Of a stretch of 42,431 bases of DNA, positions 17,535 through 24,953 are shown piece by piece. Source of the stretch: a virus; IMG/VR virus record IMGVR_UViG_3300013285_000475, positions 1-42,431 of that record; one strand, written 5' to 3'. The position numbers and the translations under genes are program-made. The notes under the pieces are model-generated. The model did no database searches. It was given only the letters and a program-made list of their open reading frames with translations, and was not told the DNA's origin. Numbering within the stretch: position 1 is the first letter of the stretch; the number at the start of each line of letters is the position of its first letter.

Positions 17535-18516
17535 TTACATACCTTGCACTTAATGGCTCTGCGTAACTTTGTACCTGTTCGCTAATTTTTTGTAGGTCGT
17601 ATTCACCGCAGTATTTTAGCAAACGAATACCAACTTGGCTTAGATTTTTTTCAGCATCCTTAGATGCTTGTATTGTTTCAGTAATAAGTTTTTTAATATC
17701 GTCTGGCTGTGCTGTTAAATCGCATAACTGTACATTACGATTATAATCGTCTAGTACACGATGTTCGACACCTTCATGGTCAGACCAACGCTGGAGCATC
17801 ATATTGTTCCAATTATATCCTCGGCTGGCTCGGTCAGCAAAGGCCTCACGGAGACCAACCTTATTCTTTGTCCCCTTCTCACGTACTCCCGGATAAGCAG
17901 AAAAGATGTTGTCGGAGGTGTCGCCACGCATACACTTCTCAAAGAGTAACCATGTTGGGTCCGGAGCGGCTTTTTCTTCGCCAGTTTTTTTATCTTTGAC
18001 ACGCTTACCCTTTTCATCAAAGTATCCCTCGTGTGTGGTTGTAATCTGCATCACTCCGTTATATTGTTTTACGTTAGGAGCAATTAATTGTGCAAAGTCA
18101 CCGTCAGTTGAAATAATCACATGGTCGTCGTTGGGATGACTTTGGATGAATCCCGCAATAAGATCGTCTGCTTCTAATTGAGGGTGTTGTAGTACGGTAC
18201 AGTTGGTCTTATTTGTAATAAAGTCTTTGAATTGATCAAATGTTTCCCAGAACACCCGATCTTCTTCTTGTTCGCGGGGCGATTGTGCGGCACGAGCATC
18301 CGAACGTTGACGCTTGTAAGGAGCATAGTAATCTTTGCGCCAAGAACGCCCTTCCAAACAGAATACCACATGATGACCGTTAAAGTCTTTCCATGCTTTG
18401 CGGACACTGCTCAATACTGTATGTATACTCATACCGACTTTATCTTCAGTTGAACCTCTGATGACATGTCGTGCTCTAAAAAACGTGTTTGCTGTGTCTA
18501 CTAAAATATATGTCAT
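17521..18516 (-). CDS. rnh: T4 RNase H-type 5'-3' exonuclease/flap nuclease
   Basis: A 331-residue member of the FEN-1/T4 RNase H family, which removes RNA primers and flaps during lagging-strand synthesis. Metal-binding acids follow the family order: D7 in VDTAN, E115/D117/D118 in LEADDLIAGF, D138/D140 in STDGDFAQL and D199/D202 in GDTSDN, followed by a helix-hairpin-like PGVREKGTKNK. The basic RSWRKDYYAPYKRQR arch (57-71) fits DNA threading. T4 RNase H is 305 residues, close to this length. It lies in the operon with polymerase and clamp. Its ATG overlaps the stop of the upstream gene by one base. Confidence 0.92.
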   Translation of the reverse strand: MTYILVDTANTFFRARHVIRGSTEDKVGMSIHTVLSSVRKAWKDFNGHHVVFCLEGRSWRKDYYAPYKRQRSDARAAQSPREQEEDRVFWETFDQFKDFITNKTNCTVLQHPQLEADDLIAGFIQSHPNDDHVIISTDGDFAQLIAPNVKQYNGVMQITTTHEGYFDEKGKRVKDKKTGEEKAAPDPTWLLFEKCMRGDTSDNIFSAYPGVREKGTKNKVGLREAFADRASRGYNWNNMMLQRWSDHEGVEHRVLDDYNRNVQLCDLTAQPDDIKKLITETIQASKDAEKNLSQVGIRLLKYCGEYDLQKISEQVQSYAEPLSARYVNEIN

Positions 18517-18962
18517 TAACTGACCTCGGCTTTTCCGTTACCTAAACTTGTTACATCAACAAAACCAGACCCCCGTCTGTCCATATTGACCCCTTCTTCG
18601 GCTCCAACGTTTCGACAAAGTTCGCTGAACCATTGGTCCACAATCTCTTCGTCTGATTTACCTTTGTAACCTGCTGATTTTAATTGTAACACAAAGTACT
18701 CGTTCCAGTCAAGTTCAAAGAAACCGTTCCGAATATTTTCGCTATTAACATGAGTGTTTAATACTGCAACCCAGGGTTCTTTAGCAAGATTAGCACGTTC
18801 TTTTGGACTCATTGCCGCCGTTTCTGCATATAACTTTGCCTCTGCGGCTTGTATCACTGCTTGATCTTCAATTTCTTTAGCAACTCGTACTGCTTCTTCT
18901 GCTCTGGCTTTTTCTGCTTCAAGTTTTTCAATTCCAAACAACTGTCTAATAAATTTTCTCAT
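18516..18962 (-). CDS. Hypothetical protein with charged coiled coil
   Basis: A 149-residue protein. The start at 18962 (MRKFIRQLFGIEKLE) lies one base after the QueE stop with GGGG upstream; a longer frame to 19010 would overlap QueE and is less likely. Residues 10-50 form an Ala/Glu-rich coiled coil (EKARAEEAVRVAKEIEDQAV), followed by a compact domain with FFELDWNEYFVLQL and a Gly-rich end (MDRRGSGFVDVTSLGNGKAE). I recall the last phrase from other T4-like marine phages. The function is unknown; it sits between QueE and the 5' nuclease. Confidence 0.65.
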   Translation of the reverse strand: MRKFIRQLFGIEKLEAEKARAEEAVRVAKEIEDQAVIQAAEAKLYAETAAMSPKERANLAKEPWVAVLNTHVNSENIRNGFFELDWNEYFVLQLKSAGYKGKSDEEIVDQWFSELCRNVGAEEGVNMDRRGSGFVDVTSLGNGKAEVS

Positions 18963-18963
18963 T

Positions 18964-19803
18964 TCAAGTACCCCATTCATTTTTAAACAATGGAACTTGT
19001 AGTCGATCACTATAACGCCACCCTCGTTTCATTGCGGCAAGGGCAACGGATTTAGCATTGAGACTATAAACAGACTCAACACCACCGACAGGCATAAGAT
19101 ATACGTGACCTGTAAAACCCTCGTCTCTATATTCTTCCACTGCTTTTTCTGCATCTTTAATATCCTCTTCTGTTGCTACCACAAACTTTAAATATACCGT
19201 ACCATAATTTTCGTAATCACAAACAACCTGCGGTTTAATAGCATCCTTCCATGGCTCGCCACTGCATGGTAGTTTAGCACTTACTGAGAATGTTATCTCT
19301 CTTTGAGCTCTCCACCTGCTTAGATATTCTTTGAAATCTTTGGTAAGACGCATTGTACCATTTGTTTCAAAAGTGATTTCTTTAAGTCCTGCCATGCATG
19401 GTTGATCTAGCAGGCTAGGATATTGCTTTTGCCAACCAAGCAATGGCTCACCACCTGTAATTACAAGATGTTCTTCTCGCCATTCTGTATACGGAAGTGT
19501 AGCAACAATGCTCTTAGCAAGTCCTTCAACTTCTATCATAGGACTCAGGTCCTTAAATGACGGATGCCAACTTGCATAACTGTCACATCCAGTTGACACT
19601 AACGGTAATTCTTTGTAGTTGCTGTACATATGAGCAACATGAGAAATTTCTTCAGCCTCGGCACTTAGTTCGCCGCGCGGCATACCAAAACCTTGACAGG
19701 TAAAATTACAGCCAAATGTACGTAAAAATACACTAGGCACACCCATATAGCGACCTTCGCCTTGGATGGAATAAAATAATTCCGATACTTTAATTTTAAC
19801 CAT
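18964..19803 (-). CDS. queE: QueE-like 7-carboxy-7-deazaguanine synthase (radical SAM)
   Basis: A 279-residue radical-SAM enzyme that in the known pathway rearranges carboxytetrahydropterin to 7-carboxy-7-deazaguanine. Signatures: SELFYSIQGEGRYMGVPSVF at 7-26, the start of the cluster motif GCNFTC (C32, C36), a third candidate cysteine C73 in GCDSYASWH, the SAM-binding LVITGGEPLL and an ETNGT strand. Typical QueE has CxxxCxxC or a modestly expanded spacing; here 36 residues separate the second and third cysteines. The start overlaps the previous stop (TAATG). With FolE, QueD-like and DpdA-like genes in the same operon, a role in DNA base modification rather than tRNA is likely. Confidence 0.87.
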   Translation of the reverse strand: MVKIKVSELFYSIQGEGRYMGVPSVFLRTFGCNFTCQGFGMPRGELSAEAEEISHVAHMYSNYKELPLVSTGCDSYASWHPSFKDLSPMIEVEGLAKSIVATLPYTEWREEHLVITGGEPLLGWQKQYPSLLDQPCMAGLKEITFETNGTMRLTKDFKEYLSRWRAQREITFSVSAKLPCSGEPWKDAIKPQVVCDYENYGTVYLKFVVATEEDIKDAEKAVEEYRDEGFTGHVYLMPVGGVESVYSLNAKSVALAAMKRGWRYSDRLQVPLFKNEWGT

Positions 19804-19991
19804 TAGTTAGGTCCTAGATGAAATTTTGATAAAAATGCCTCAATCAAACAATTGTATTCTTGTCCTGTTGCGGGCTTAGTATAGTATACCCATGTTCCGT
19901 CTTCTTTGTCAACTACACTGGTAACATTAAATTGTGTTAAATCTGCTGATGTCCAAGTGCTAGGTACATCAATAATCTGTTTAGCCGGCAT
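19803..19991 (-). CDS. Small hypothetical protein
   Basis: A 62-residue protein (MPAKQIIDVPSTWTSADLTQ...) overlapping the cupin gene by 11 bases at its start and the QueE start at its end, hence embedded in the operon. It contains one likely beta hairpin (VVDKEDGTWVYYT) and a short C-terminal helix (CLIEAFLSKFHLG). Nothing identifies it. The tight overlaps on both sides support that it is translated. Confidence 0.6.
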   Translation of the reverse strand: MPAKQIIDVPSTWTSADLTQFNVTSVVDKEDGTWVYYTKPATGQEYNCLIEAFLSKFHLGPN

Positions 19992-20445
19992 TATCTTTCC
20001 TTTCTGCTAGATATGATTCGTAGTGGATCCATTTGTTATTAACAAGGAATCCCCATTCACGTTTGCGTGGTCCTACAAAAAACAATGTCCATGGAGTAAC
20101 ATCGGGATCTAATTCAATACGATGATATGTGCTCATTTTGCCAAATCTAAATGTTCCTGCCCCACGCCATGTTTTTACTTCGTTCATTTTTCGACCAACT
20201 GTATCAAATACAGGAGTCCATTCCCAGTATCCACCTTTGAGAATAAGGCTGGCATAGTTCCAGGGATGATCATGTACATCATCTGGATCAGATTTTAAGA
20301 ATTTATGTAGGAATACATTATATGGAAAGTTTACACGTTCTTTAAACAGAACATAATAACGTTCTAGATAAGGCTCTTGATCTGCCCGATCCATAATAAT
20401 ACGCTTACGGCCATTGCGTTCAAGCCAATTTAAAAACCATTTCAT
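19981..20445 (-). CDS. Cupin-like metal-binding protein
   Basis: A 154-residue protein with a single cupin-type beta barrel: DVHDHPWNY (H58, H60) and a second-motif histidine in STYHRIEL (H108), flanked by LILKGGYWEW and WTLFFVGPRKREWGF strands. Cupins bind a metal through HxH plus later Glu/His residues and act as dioxygenases, isomerases or plain ligand binders. Its ATG overlaps the FolE stop (ATGA). Similar cupin proteins occur in many marine phages, from memory. Lying between FolE and QueE, it could act on a pterin or deazaguanine intermediate, but that is only a guess from context. Confidence 0.7.
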   Translation of the reverse strand: MKWFLNWLERNGRKRIIMDRADQEPYLERYYVLFKERVNFPYNVFLHKFLKSDPDDVHDHPWNYASLILKGGYWEWTPVFDTVGRKMNEVKTWRGAGTFRFGKMSTYHRIELDPDVTPWTLFFVGPRKREWGFLVNNKWIHYESYLAERKDNAG

Positions 20446-21260
20446 CGGGGTGCAAACTCCTGTTGTAGTTTAATGTTGTCAAAGAATTCTTTCTTCGTAT
20501 CGCCATCTTCTTTGAAGGCACCTCTGAGCACTGTTGTCTGTGTTAATGAACTATGTGCCATAATTCCTCTATTTTCACAGCATCCATGTGTCATTTGAAT
20601 GTACACGCCTAAGTCTTCTGCTCCGGTTGCTTTGCTGATTTCTCTTGCAATATCGTTACACAGTTCTTCTTGTAAAGTACCACGACGAGCGCACCACTGA
20701 GCAATACGAGTGTACTTAGACAAACCAATGAGCTTATTTGCGGCGATGATCCCAATATAAGCGACACCAGATACAGGCTGGTGATGATGGCTACACATAC
20801 TGCGTAGTTCACTTCTAACCACAAGCATACCTTCGTAACGATCCGCCGAATCATTTGGAAACGCTGTTGCATCTGGTGCTGGGTCATATCGTCCTGCCAT
20901 TACTTCGTTAAAATACATCTTAGCCAATCGTCGAGCTGTGCCTTTGCTATTGGGATCATTCTCGCGATCAATCAACAACCGATCGAGTACTAATTCAAAT
21001 GCTTCTGCGGCCTCGTCAATTAGGCGTTCTTTATCACCTTCGTGCAAATAGTCACTGATGTTGTCGCCTGCCCAAAAACGTTTGTTATCACGTTTCATTT
21101 TAGTACGAATTACATCTGCAAAGTAGGCTTCTTCATAGCCTTTGTCAGACATATCATTGCCTGCTTTAATGTACACTTCTTTTTTCAAAGGTACATAGTT
21201 ATCTGGTTTAAATTCTGATGCAGGTTTAAGTGCAGTGTCTGGGGTAAATTTGTTTGTCAA
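20442..21260 (-). CDS. folE: GTP cyclohydrolase I
   Basis: A 272-residue FolE, which converts GTP to dihydroneopterin triphosphate. Zinc ligands are in MCSHHHQP (C156, H159) and HGCCENRG (C227); SKYTRIAQWCARR and MYFNEVMAGRY are family phrases. The frame has no ATG until residue 37, so a TTG start at 21260 with CGGAG eight bases upstream is chosen. The first ~40 residues are extra compared with the catalytic core. The protein feeds both folate and deazaguanine synthesis; with QueD-like, QueE and DpdA-like genes nearby the latter is likely. A 56-base gap separates it from the upstream dehydrogenase gene. Confidence 0.93.
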   Translation of the reverse strand: MTNKFTPDTALKPASEFKPDNYVPLKKEVYIKAGNDMSDKGYEEAYFADVIRTKMKRDNKRFWAGDNISDYLHEGDKERLIDEAAEAFELVLDRLLIDRENDPNSKGTARRLAKMYFNEVMAGRYDPAPDATAFPNDSADRYEGMLVVRSELRSMCSHHHQPVSGVAYIGIIAANKLIGLSKYTRIAQWCARRGTLQEELCNDIAREISKATGAEDLGVYIQMTHGCCENRGIMAHSSLTQTTVLRGAFKEDGDTKKEFFDNIKLQQEFAPR

Positions 21261-21316
21261 TTATAATTCTCCGATGTTAAGGCAGTGGATTGCCAATTGT
21301 TAATAGTACACTTTAT

Positions 21317-22114
21317 TTAGGTTTCTGTCAACCTCAGCAAAGTATTTTTCTTTACTGCGGCGTCAACTACATTCATATTTAGATTTAGGCTTTGAGCATA
21401 TTTTAACAATGCCGCGGTGTCTTTGGGAAAGCACATACCACCAAATCCGAATGCTCCATCTGGGCCAGGAACCTGCATATGACTGTTGCCAATTCGTTTA
21501 TCGGCTGTAACCATATGAGCAATCTTATCGTAGTCTAATCCCGATGCTAATGCTACTTTATATAATTCATTCATAAAAACAACTTTAGTTGCTAAGAAAG
21601 AATTAATAGCATATTTGGCCATTGCGGCTTCACCTATAGAGCAATAAAAAACAGATGATAATTCAGTTTGTGATTCTCTAATAATACGTTCTGCTTGATA
21701 CCTGTGAGCAGATACTTTGCCTCCAATAAACGCAAATGTACCTTGAACATAATCTGCAACAGCATTTGCCGCAGTTAAAAATTCTGGAGCATGAACTAGG
21801 TTAGGATATTGATCGTTAAGGCGATTATAAACATCTGGCGGCGCGGTGCATTTACTAATAATGGTACCGTTATAGTCAATAGCACTTAGTTTAGATAACA
21901 CATCTTCTAAAATACTTGTGTCACAATTACCGTCATCACCTTGCGGACTTGGAACACAAACAAATATACCATCACATGACGCTAAATCTTCATATGTATT
22001 AGTATACCCTTTAGCAGGGTCTAATAGTACCAATGGATGTGGACCACCGTACTTATCAAATGCCATTCTAATAGCGTGACCTACAAAACCTAATCCAATA
22101 ATTCCAACCTTCAT
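21317..22114 (-). CDS. Truncated UDP-glucose/GDP-mannose dehydrogenase family protein
   Basis: A 265-residue NAD-dependent nucleotide-sugar dehydrogenase, which would oxidise C6 of a UDP- or GDP-sugar to the uronate. Seen: dinucleotide fold GIIGLGFVG (4-12), VCVPSP (52-57), APEFL (E111), AKYAINSFLA (K167, N171) and catalytic C228 in GGMCFPKDT. Family members are usually over 400 residues; here the C-terminal UDP-binding domain is missing and the chain ends about 35 residues after the catalytic cysteine. All main catalytic residues remain. Its start overlaps the glycosyltransferase stop (ATGA), so the two are probably coupled and may supply and transfer a sugar. Confidence 0.87.
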   Translation of the reverse strand: MKVGIIGLGFVGHAIRMAFDKYGGPHPLVLLDPAKGYTNTYEDLASCDGIFVCVPSPQGDDGNCDTSILEDVLSKLSAIDYNGTIISKCTAPPDVYNRLNDQYPNLVHAPEFLTAANAVADYVQGTFAFIGGKVSAHRYQAERIIRESQTELSSVFYCSIGEAAMAKYAINSFLATKVVFMNELYKVALASGLDYDKIAHMVTADKRIGNSHMQVPGPDGAFGFGGMCFPKDTAALLKYAQSLNLNMNVVDAAVKKNTLLRLTET

Positions 22115-23214
22115 TTTATTCTTTCTAATAATAGTTTAGCAGAGAAAAAATTGCTAGTTAGATCCTCTGTTTGTTTACGTAATTGTGGGAGTCTTTGCTC
22201 GTAGTAATCCATATGAGTCATAATAGCACGGCACAAATCGGGACGATATACATTGTACGCATCCCAACTTTCGGTCCATTTGCTTTCATATTTAAAAAGG
22301 TCGTAATACATTTCACTATATGACAAACGATCTGGAACCATAGGAATAGCATCTACAATGGCACCTTCGTAGCAACCAATTCCTAATGTTTCTTGTAAAC
22401 TACAACTGAATACTATTTTTGCCTCACCTAACAAATTATGATATTCATTTTTAGTTAACTCTTGATCTTGACAAACAACAAACTCATATTGAGGTAAATG
22501 TGTAGCCAAGTCACGGAAAATTTCAACCTGTTTCTCAGGAGCAATTCGATGTGGAAAAACAATGAGATTACGCTTGGGCATATTCTTGTACATGGTTAAT
22601 GTATTATCCATATACTCCATAGGCCAACCTGTACGAACTATTTTAGGAAATCTTCCTTCAAATACTTCACGTAGATCTTCTTCAAACCAGGGATTTTCCG
22701 CAACTAGTCCGCTATTGAGCAAGTTACGCATAAACAACTCAATATGGAAATCTGTAGCAAAGTAGTTGTGATCAAAAGCATGGTAGAAACTCCTCTCAGC
22801 ATTTCTAACCCAGGGTTTATCTCCAACAAGACGTCCAAGGAAATCTTGCGGGTCATAACTACCAGCATGCCACAGTCCATGTGTAGTTACTGGAATATTC
22901 AGTAACTCACTCATGTACTTTAGATTTATGATACCAGGATGCCAAGCATCAGTAAAGATAAAGTGATCGCCGGAATGAACGGCTCCGTCACAGAATAAAC
23001 GACCCAAAGTTTCAACTTGACGAGACTTGTATATATTAGTACCGCCAAAGTTAAGAAACGCTCCTGGAGTGGTAGCACTAGGTATATCTGTAGGGCCGCA
23101 TATAACTTGAACATTGTGTCCTGCCTTTCGTAAGAGATTAGGTACATGGGACTTCCATTGTCCCGTGTACCTTGTTTCAACTGATTCTAAATCAACTAAA
23201 AAGACCTTAGCCAT
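22111..23214 (-). CDS. GT-B fold glycosyltransferase
   Basis: A 367-residue protein with the two-domain look of GT4-like glycosyltransferases. The C-terminal half has VFPHRIAPEKQVEIFRDLA (a donor-site strand-helix beginning with the basic RIAPEK) and SCSLQETLGIGCYEGAIVDA, where E-x7-E type glutamates contact the nucleotide-sugar. The N-terminal half contains FTDAWHPGIINLKYM and HGLWHAG. The acceptor is unknown. The coupled UDP-sugar dehydrogenase and the surrounding DNA-modification genes make a modified DNA base a candidate acceptor; surface glycans are an alternative. Starts directly at the stop of the 73-residue gene (TAATG). Confidence 0.75.
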   Translation of the reverse strand: MAKVFLVDLESVETRYTGQWKSHVPNLLRKAGHNVQVICGPTDIPSATTPGAFLNFGGTNIYKSRQVETLGRLFCDGAVHSGDHFIFTDAWHPGIINLKYMSELLNIPVTTHGLWHAGSYDPQDFLGRLVGDKPWVRNAERSFYHAFDHNYFATDFHIELFMRNLLNSGLVAENPWFEEDLREVFEGRFPKIVRTGWPMEYMDNTLTMYKNMPKRNLIVFPHRIAPEKQVEIFRDLATHLPQYEFVVCQDQELTKNEYHNLLGEAKIVFSCSLQETLGIGCYEGAIVDAIPMVPDRLSYSEMYYDLFKYESKWTESWDAYNVYRPDLCRAIMTHMDYYEQRLPQLRKQTEDLTSNFFSAKLLLERIK

Positions 23215-23435
23215 TATCTATATTTTTTGTATTTGTTGTCAAATCTTGGTTTAAAATCTCCGCTATTTCTACGAGAGAAATATCTATACTCTTGCGACCT
23301 ATACAAGTCGGCAGGATTAAAGGGGAGTAGATTAAACCTACAATAATCTAACCATGCGTCGAGGTCATCGAAGACCTTCTCCACTTCAGGTTTCATACGG
23401 AGAGTTTTCTGAACGTAGGCAGGAATATTCGCCAT
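23214..23435 (-). CDS. Small conserved-looking hypothetical protein
   Basis: A 73-residue protein with MKPEVEKVFDDLDAWLDYCR and FNPADLYRSQEYRYF followed by a basic, aromatic C-terminus (RFDNKYKKYR). I recall similar small proteins in T4-like marine phages without a function. It lies between the QueD-like gene (11 bases away) and the glycosyltransferase (one-base overlap). The basic tail could bind nucleic acid, but there is no direct evidence. Confidence 0.62.
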   Translation of the reverse strand: MANIPAYVQKTLRMKPEVEKVFDDLDAWLDYCRFNLLPFNPADLYRSQEYRYFSRRNSGDFKPRFDNKYKKYR

Positions 23436-23446
23436 TTTTAATTTCC

Positions 23447-23836
23447 TTAATATTTGATAAATGAACCATTTTCTCCATCTTCGGAGACTTCAATCCAGAT
23501 TTCACGATCTGGATACTTTTGTGAAATAGTGCCATACAATTCGTCTGACATCATTTCGCAACTTTTATAATCTAGTTTAAGTATACTATCTTTGTAAAGA
23601 TTTTCCAACCAGCGTTTGAATTGAATGAACTCAATATCGCGATCGTTATGTACAACGCTAATCCATACTCTAAAATGAAAAATATGACGATGCGGAGTAC
23701 CTAGGAATGATACATCGTATTCATCGCCTGTTGCTAGATTAGGATCAGTAGCCGCCGCTGGATAGCAATGGATACCTTCTTTTTGGAAAGTAGTCCAAAT
23801 CATTTTATTTGGACGGATGTCTTGTTTGATAATCAT
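23447..23836 (-). CDS. QueD-like 6-pyruvoyl-tetrahydropterin synthase family protein
   Basis: A 129-residue T-fold protein. GIHCYPAA (H23, C24) and PHRHIFHFRVWI (H49, H51) would supply the three zinc-binding histidines of the QueD/PTPS family, and IEFIQFKRWL matches the GxxxDFxxLK-type strand-helix. The C-terminal EIWIEVSEDG parallels the family's ...v.Et strand. In QueD the catalytic cysteine lies four residues before the second zinc histidine; here that position is not cysteine, and C24 next to H23 is the only nearby candidate. In the pathway it would make carboxytetrahydropterin from the FolE product. The family call is fair; catalytic competence is less sure. ATGA overlap with the upstream gene. 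Confidence 0.65.
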   Translation of the reverse strand: MIIKQDIRPNKMIWTTFQKEGIHCYPAAATDPNLATGDEYDVSFLGTPHRHIFHFRVWISVVHNDRDIEFIQFKRWLENLYKDSILKLDYKSCEMMSDELYGTISQKYPDREIWIEVSEDGENGSFIKY

Positions 23837-24429
23837 AATGTTTTAAAGTGTTGTTTAAATGTGTCTCTGGTTGCGGCAATATTTTTTATTTTTTTCATAG
23901 CAGTGTTTGGAATACGCAGTCGATAAGAGTTGCTATGACCGTAACCATCTAATACTACCCATCTATTTTTGCTTTTAATTTCTTTAGGTAATTTATCTTT
24001 TGACTTTATTTTGGATTCTAATTGTTCTCGGACATCTGTATAACCTTCTCGTAGATTTTGTTGAATAATATCGATATCCATGTCGATCAATTTTACATCT
24101 GTTACTTCTAAAAAATCAGAATCCCATGTAATTTGATTTTGATTTTGTGCTTTATGATAAAATCTAGTATCTTCCCAATTTTTAGCATTGATAATGTTAG
24201 AGATAGTCATTGATCCCACAGTATGACTAGCGTTACTTCTTAGTTTCCTACTTTTTATATCAATGCGGAGTTCGGGTAGATCAACCAACCCGTTAGGATC
24301 AACATGATGACCCTTGTCTATCATCTCTCTCTCAAAATATTGACCGGCTGAACAATCCTTAGTAAAATTAGGGATTGACTCACCTTTTTCTATATTTTTT
24401 TTAATTTTACATACTCTCGGTTTTTTCAT
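23833..24429 (-). CDS. Putative PD-(D/E)xK-like nuclease in modification operon
   Basis: A 198-residue basic protein. Residues 28-62 follow the restriction-endonuclease core: a helix with E33 (GQYFEREMIDKG), a short strand region with D50, and D57-I-K59 in LRIDIKSRK, i.e. an acid followed by D-x-K. Next comes SNASHTVGSMT, a plausible DNA-contact loop, and a basic C-terminus. Spacing between D50 and D57 is short for the family, so the call is tentative. It has ATGA overlaps with the QueD-like gene downstream and the 175-residue gene upstream. Such a nuclease could cut unmodified host DNA while phage DNA is protected; that is inference. Confidence 0.45.
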   Translation of the reverse strand: MKKPRVCKIKKNIEKGESIPNFTKDCSAGQYFEREMIDKGHHVDPNGLVDLPELRIDIKSRKLRSNASHTVGSMTISNIINAKNWEDTRFYHKAQNQNQITWDSDFLEVTDVKLIDMDIDIIQQNLREGYTDVREQLESKIKSKDKLPKEIKSKNRWVVLDGYGHSNSYRLRIPNTAMKKIKNIAATRDTFKQHFKTL

Positions 24430-24953
24430 ATTATCTCATCTCCTGTATACTGATCCCAATCTGTGAACTTGTCGGTTGATAAAAGGTCATGTAGCCTATG
24501 GCACCACACGCCCGGGTTAGTAGCGGCAAATCCTTTGTCGTCTATCTTTATTGTAGCATTATATCCTAGTTGTTGTAAATAGGGCAATTTTACCGAAACT
24601 TGCGGAATAAATTTTCTGTTTTCAGTTAATCCAGATTCTAAAAGACCTTCTGTTTCTTTTACATCAAAGTCTAAGGTACACCAGTAACCTTTATTCAAAC
24701 AGGTAGTGATCATATCTTCCCAAAGTCTCCAAGTAACGGCATCATTAACACCGCCTGTACGGAAACTTTGATTAGCACCAAAATAAATGTGTTTGACATT
24801 CTCAGTTTTAGCCATAGACAACACTTCTTGTACATTTTGCACACCTACTACAAATAGAGTTTCCATTCCGTATGCAGGAGTATGTTCCACTTCTACTCCT
24901 GCAAAGAACACCACATTTTCTTCTATTTGACCGTCTTCGTATTCTCTTTTCAT
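24426..24953 (-). CDS. Hypothetical protein coupled to the DpdA-like gene
   Basis: A 175-residue protein of unknown family. It opens with a beta-rich segment (VVFFAGVEVEHTPAYGMETLFVVGVQ), then KHIYFGANQSFRTGG, an aromatic helix (WRLWEDMITTCLNKGYW) and CTLDFDVKE; the alternating strands and helices suggest an alpha/beta barrel or sandwich. No catalytic signature is clear. ATGA overlaps on both sides link it with the DpdA-like protein upstream and the nuclease-like protein downstream. From memory, proteins with the HIYFGANQSF phrase occur in T4-like phages without a known role. The constant neighbourhood makes a part in base modification plausible. Confidence 0.65.
   Translation of the reverse strand: MKREYEDGQIEENVVFFAGVEVEHTPAYGMETLFVVGVQNVQEVLSMAKTENVKHIYFGANQSFRTGGVNDAVTWRLWEDMITTCLNKGYWCTLDFDVKETEGLLESGLTENRKFIPQVSVKLPYLQQLGYNATIKIDDKGFAATNPGVWCHRLHDLLSTDKFTDWDQYTGDEII

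Noticed and set aside
18963-19010. Longer start of the 149-aa protein inside queE
   Set aside because: The ATG at 18962 directly follows the QueE stop with GGGG upstream; the upstream part would just overlap QueE.
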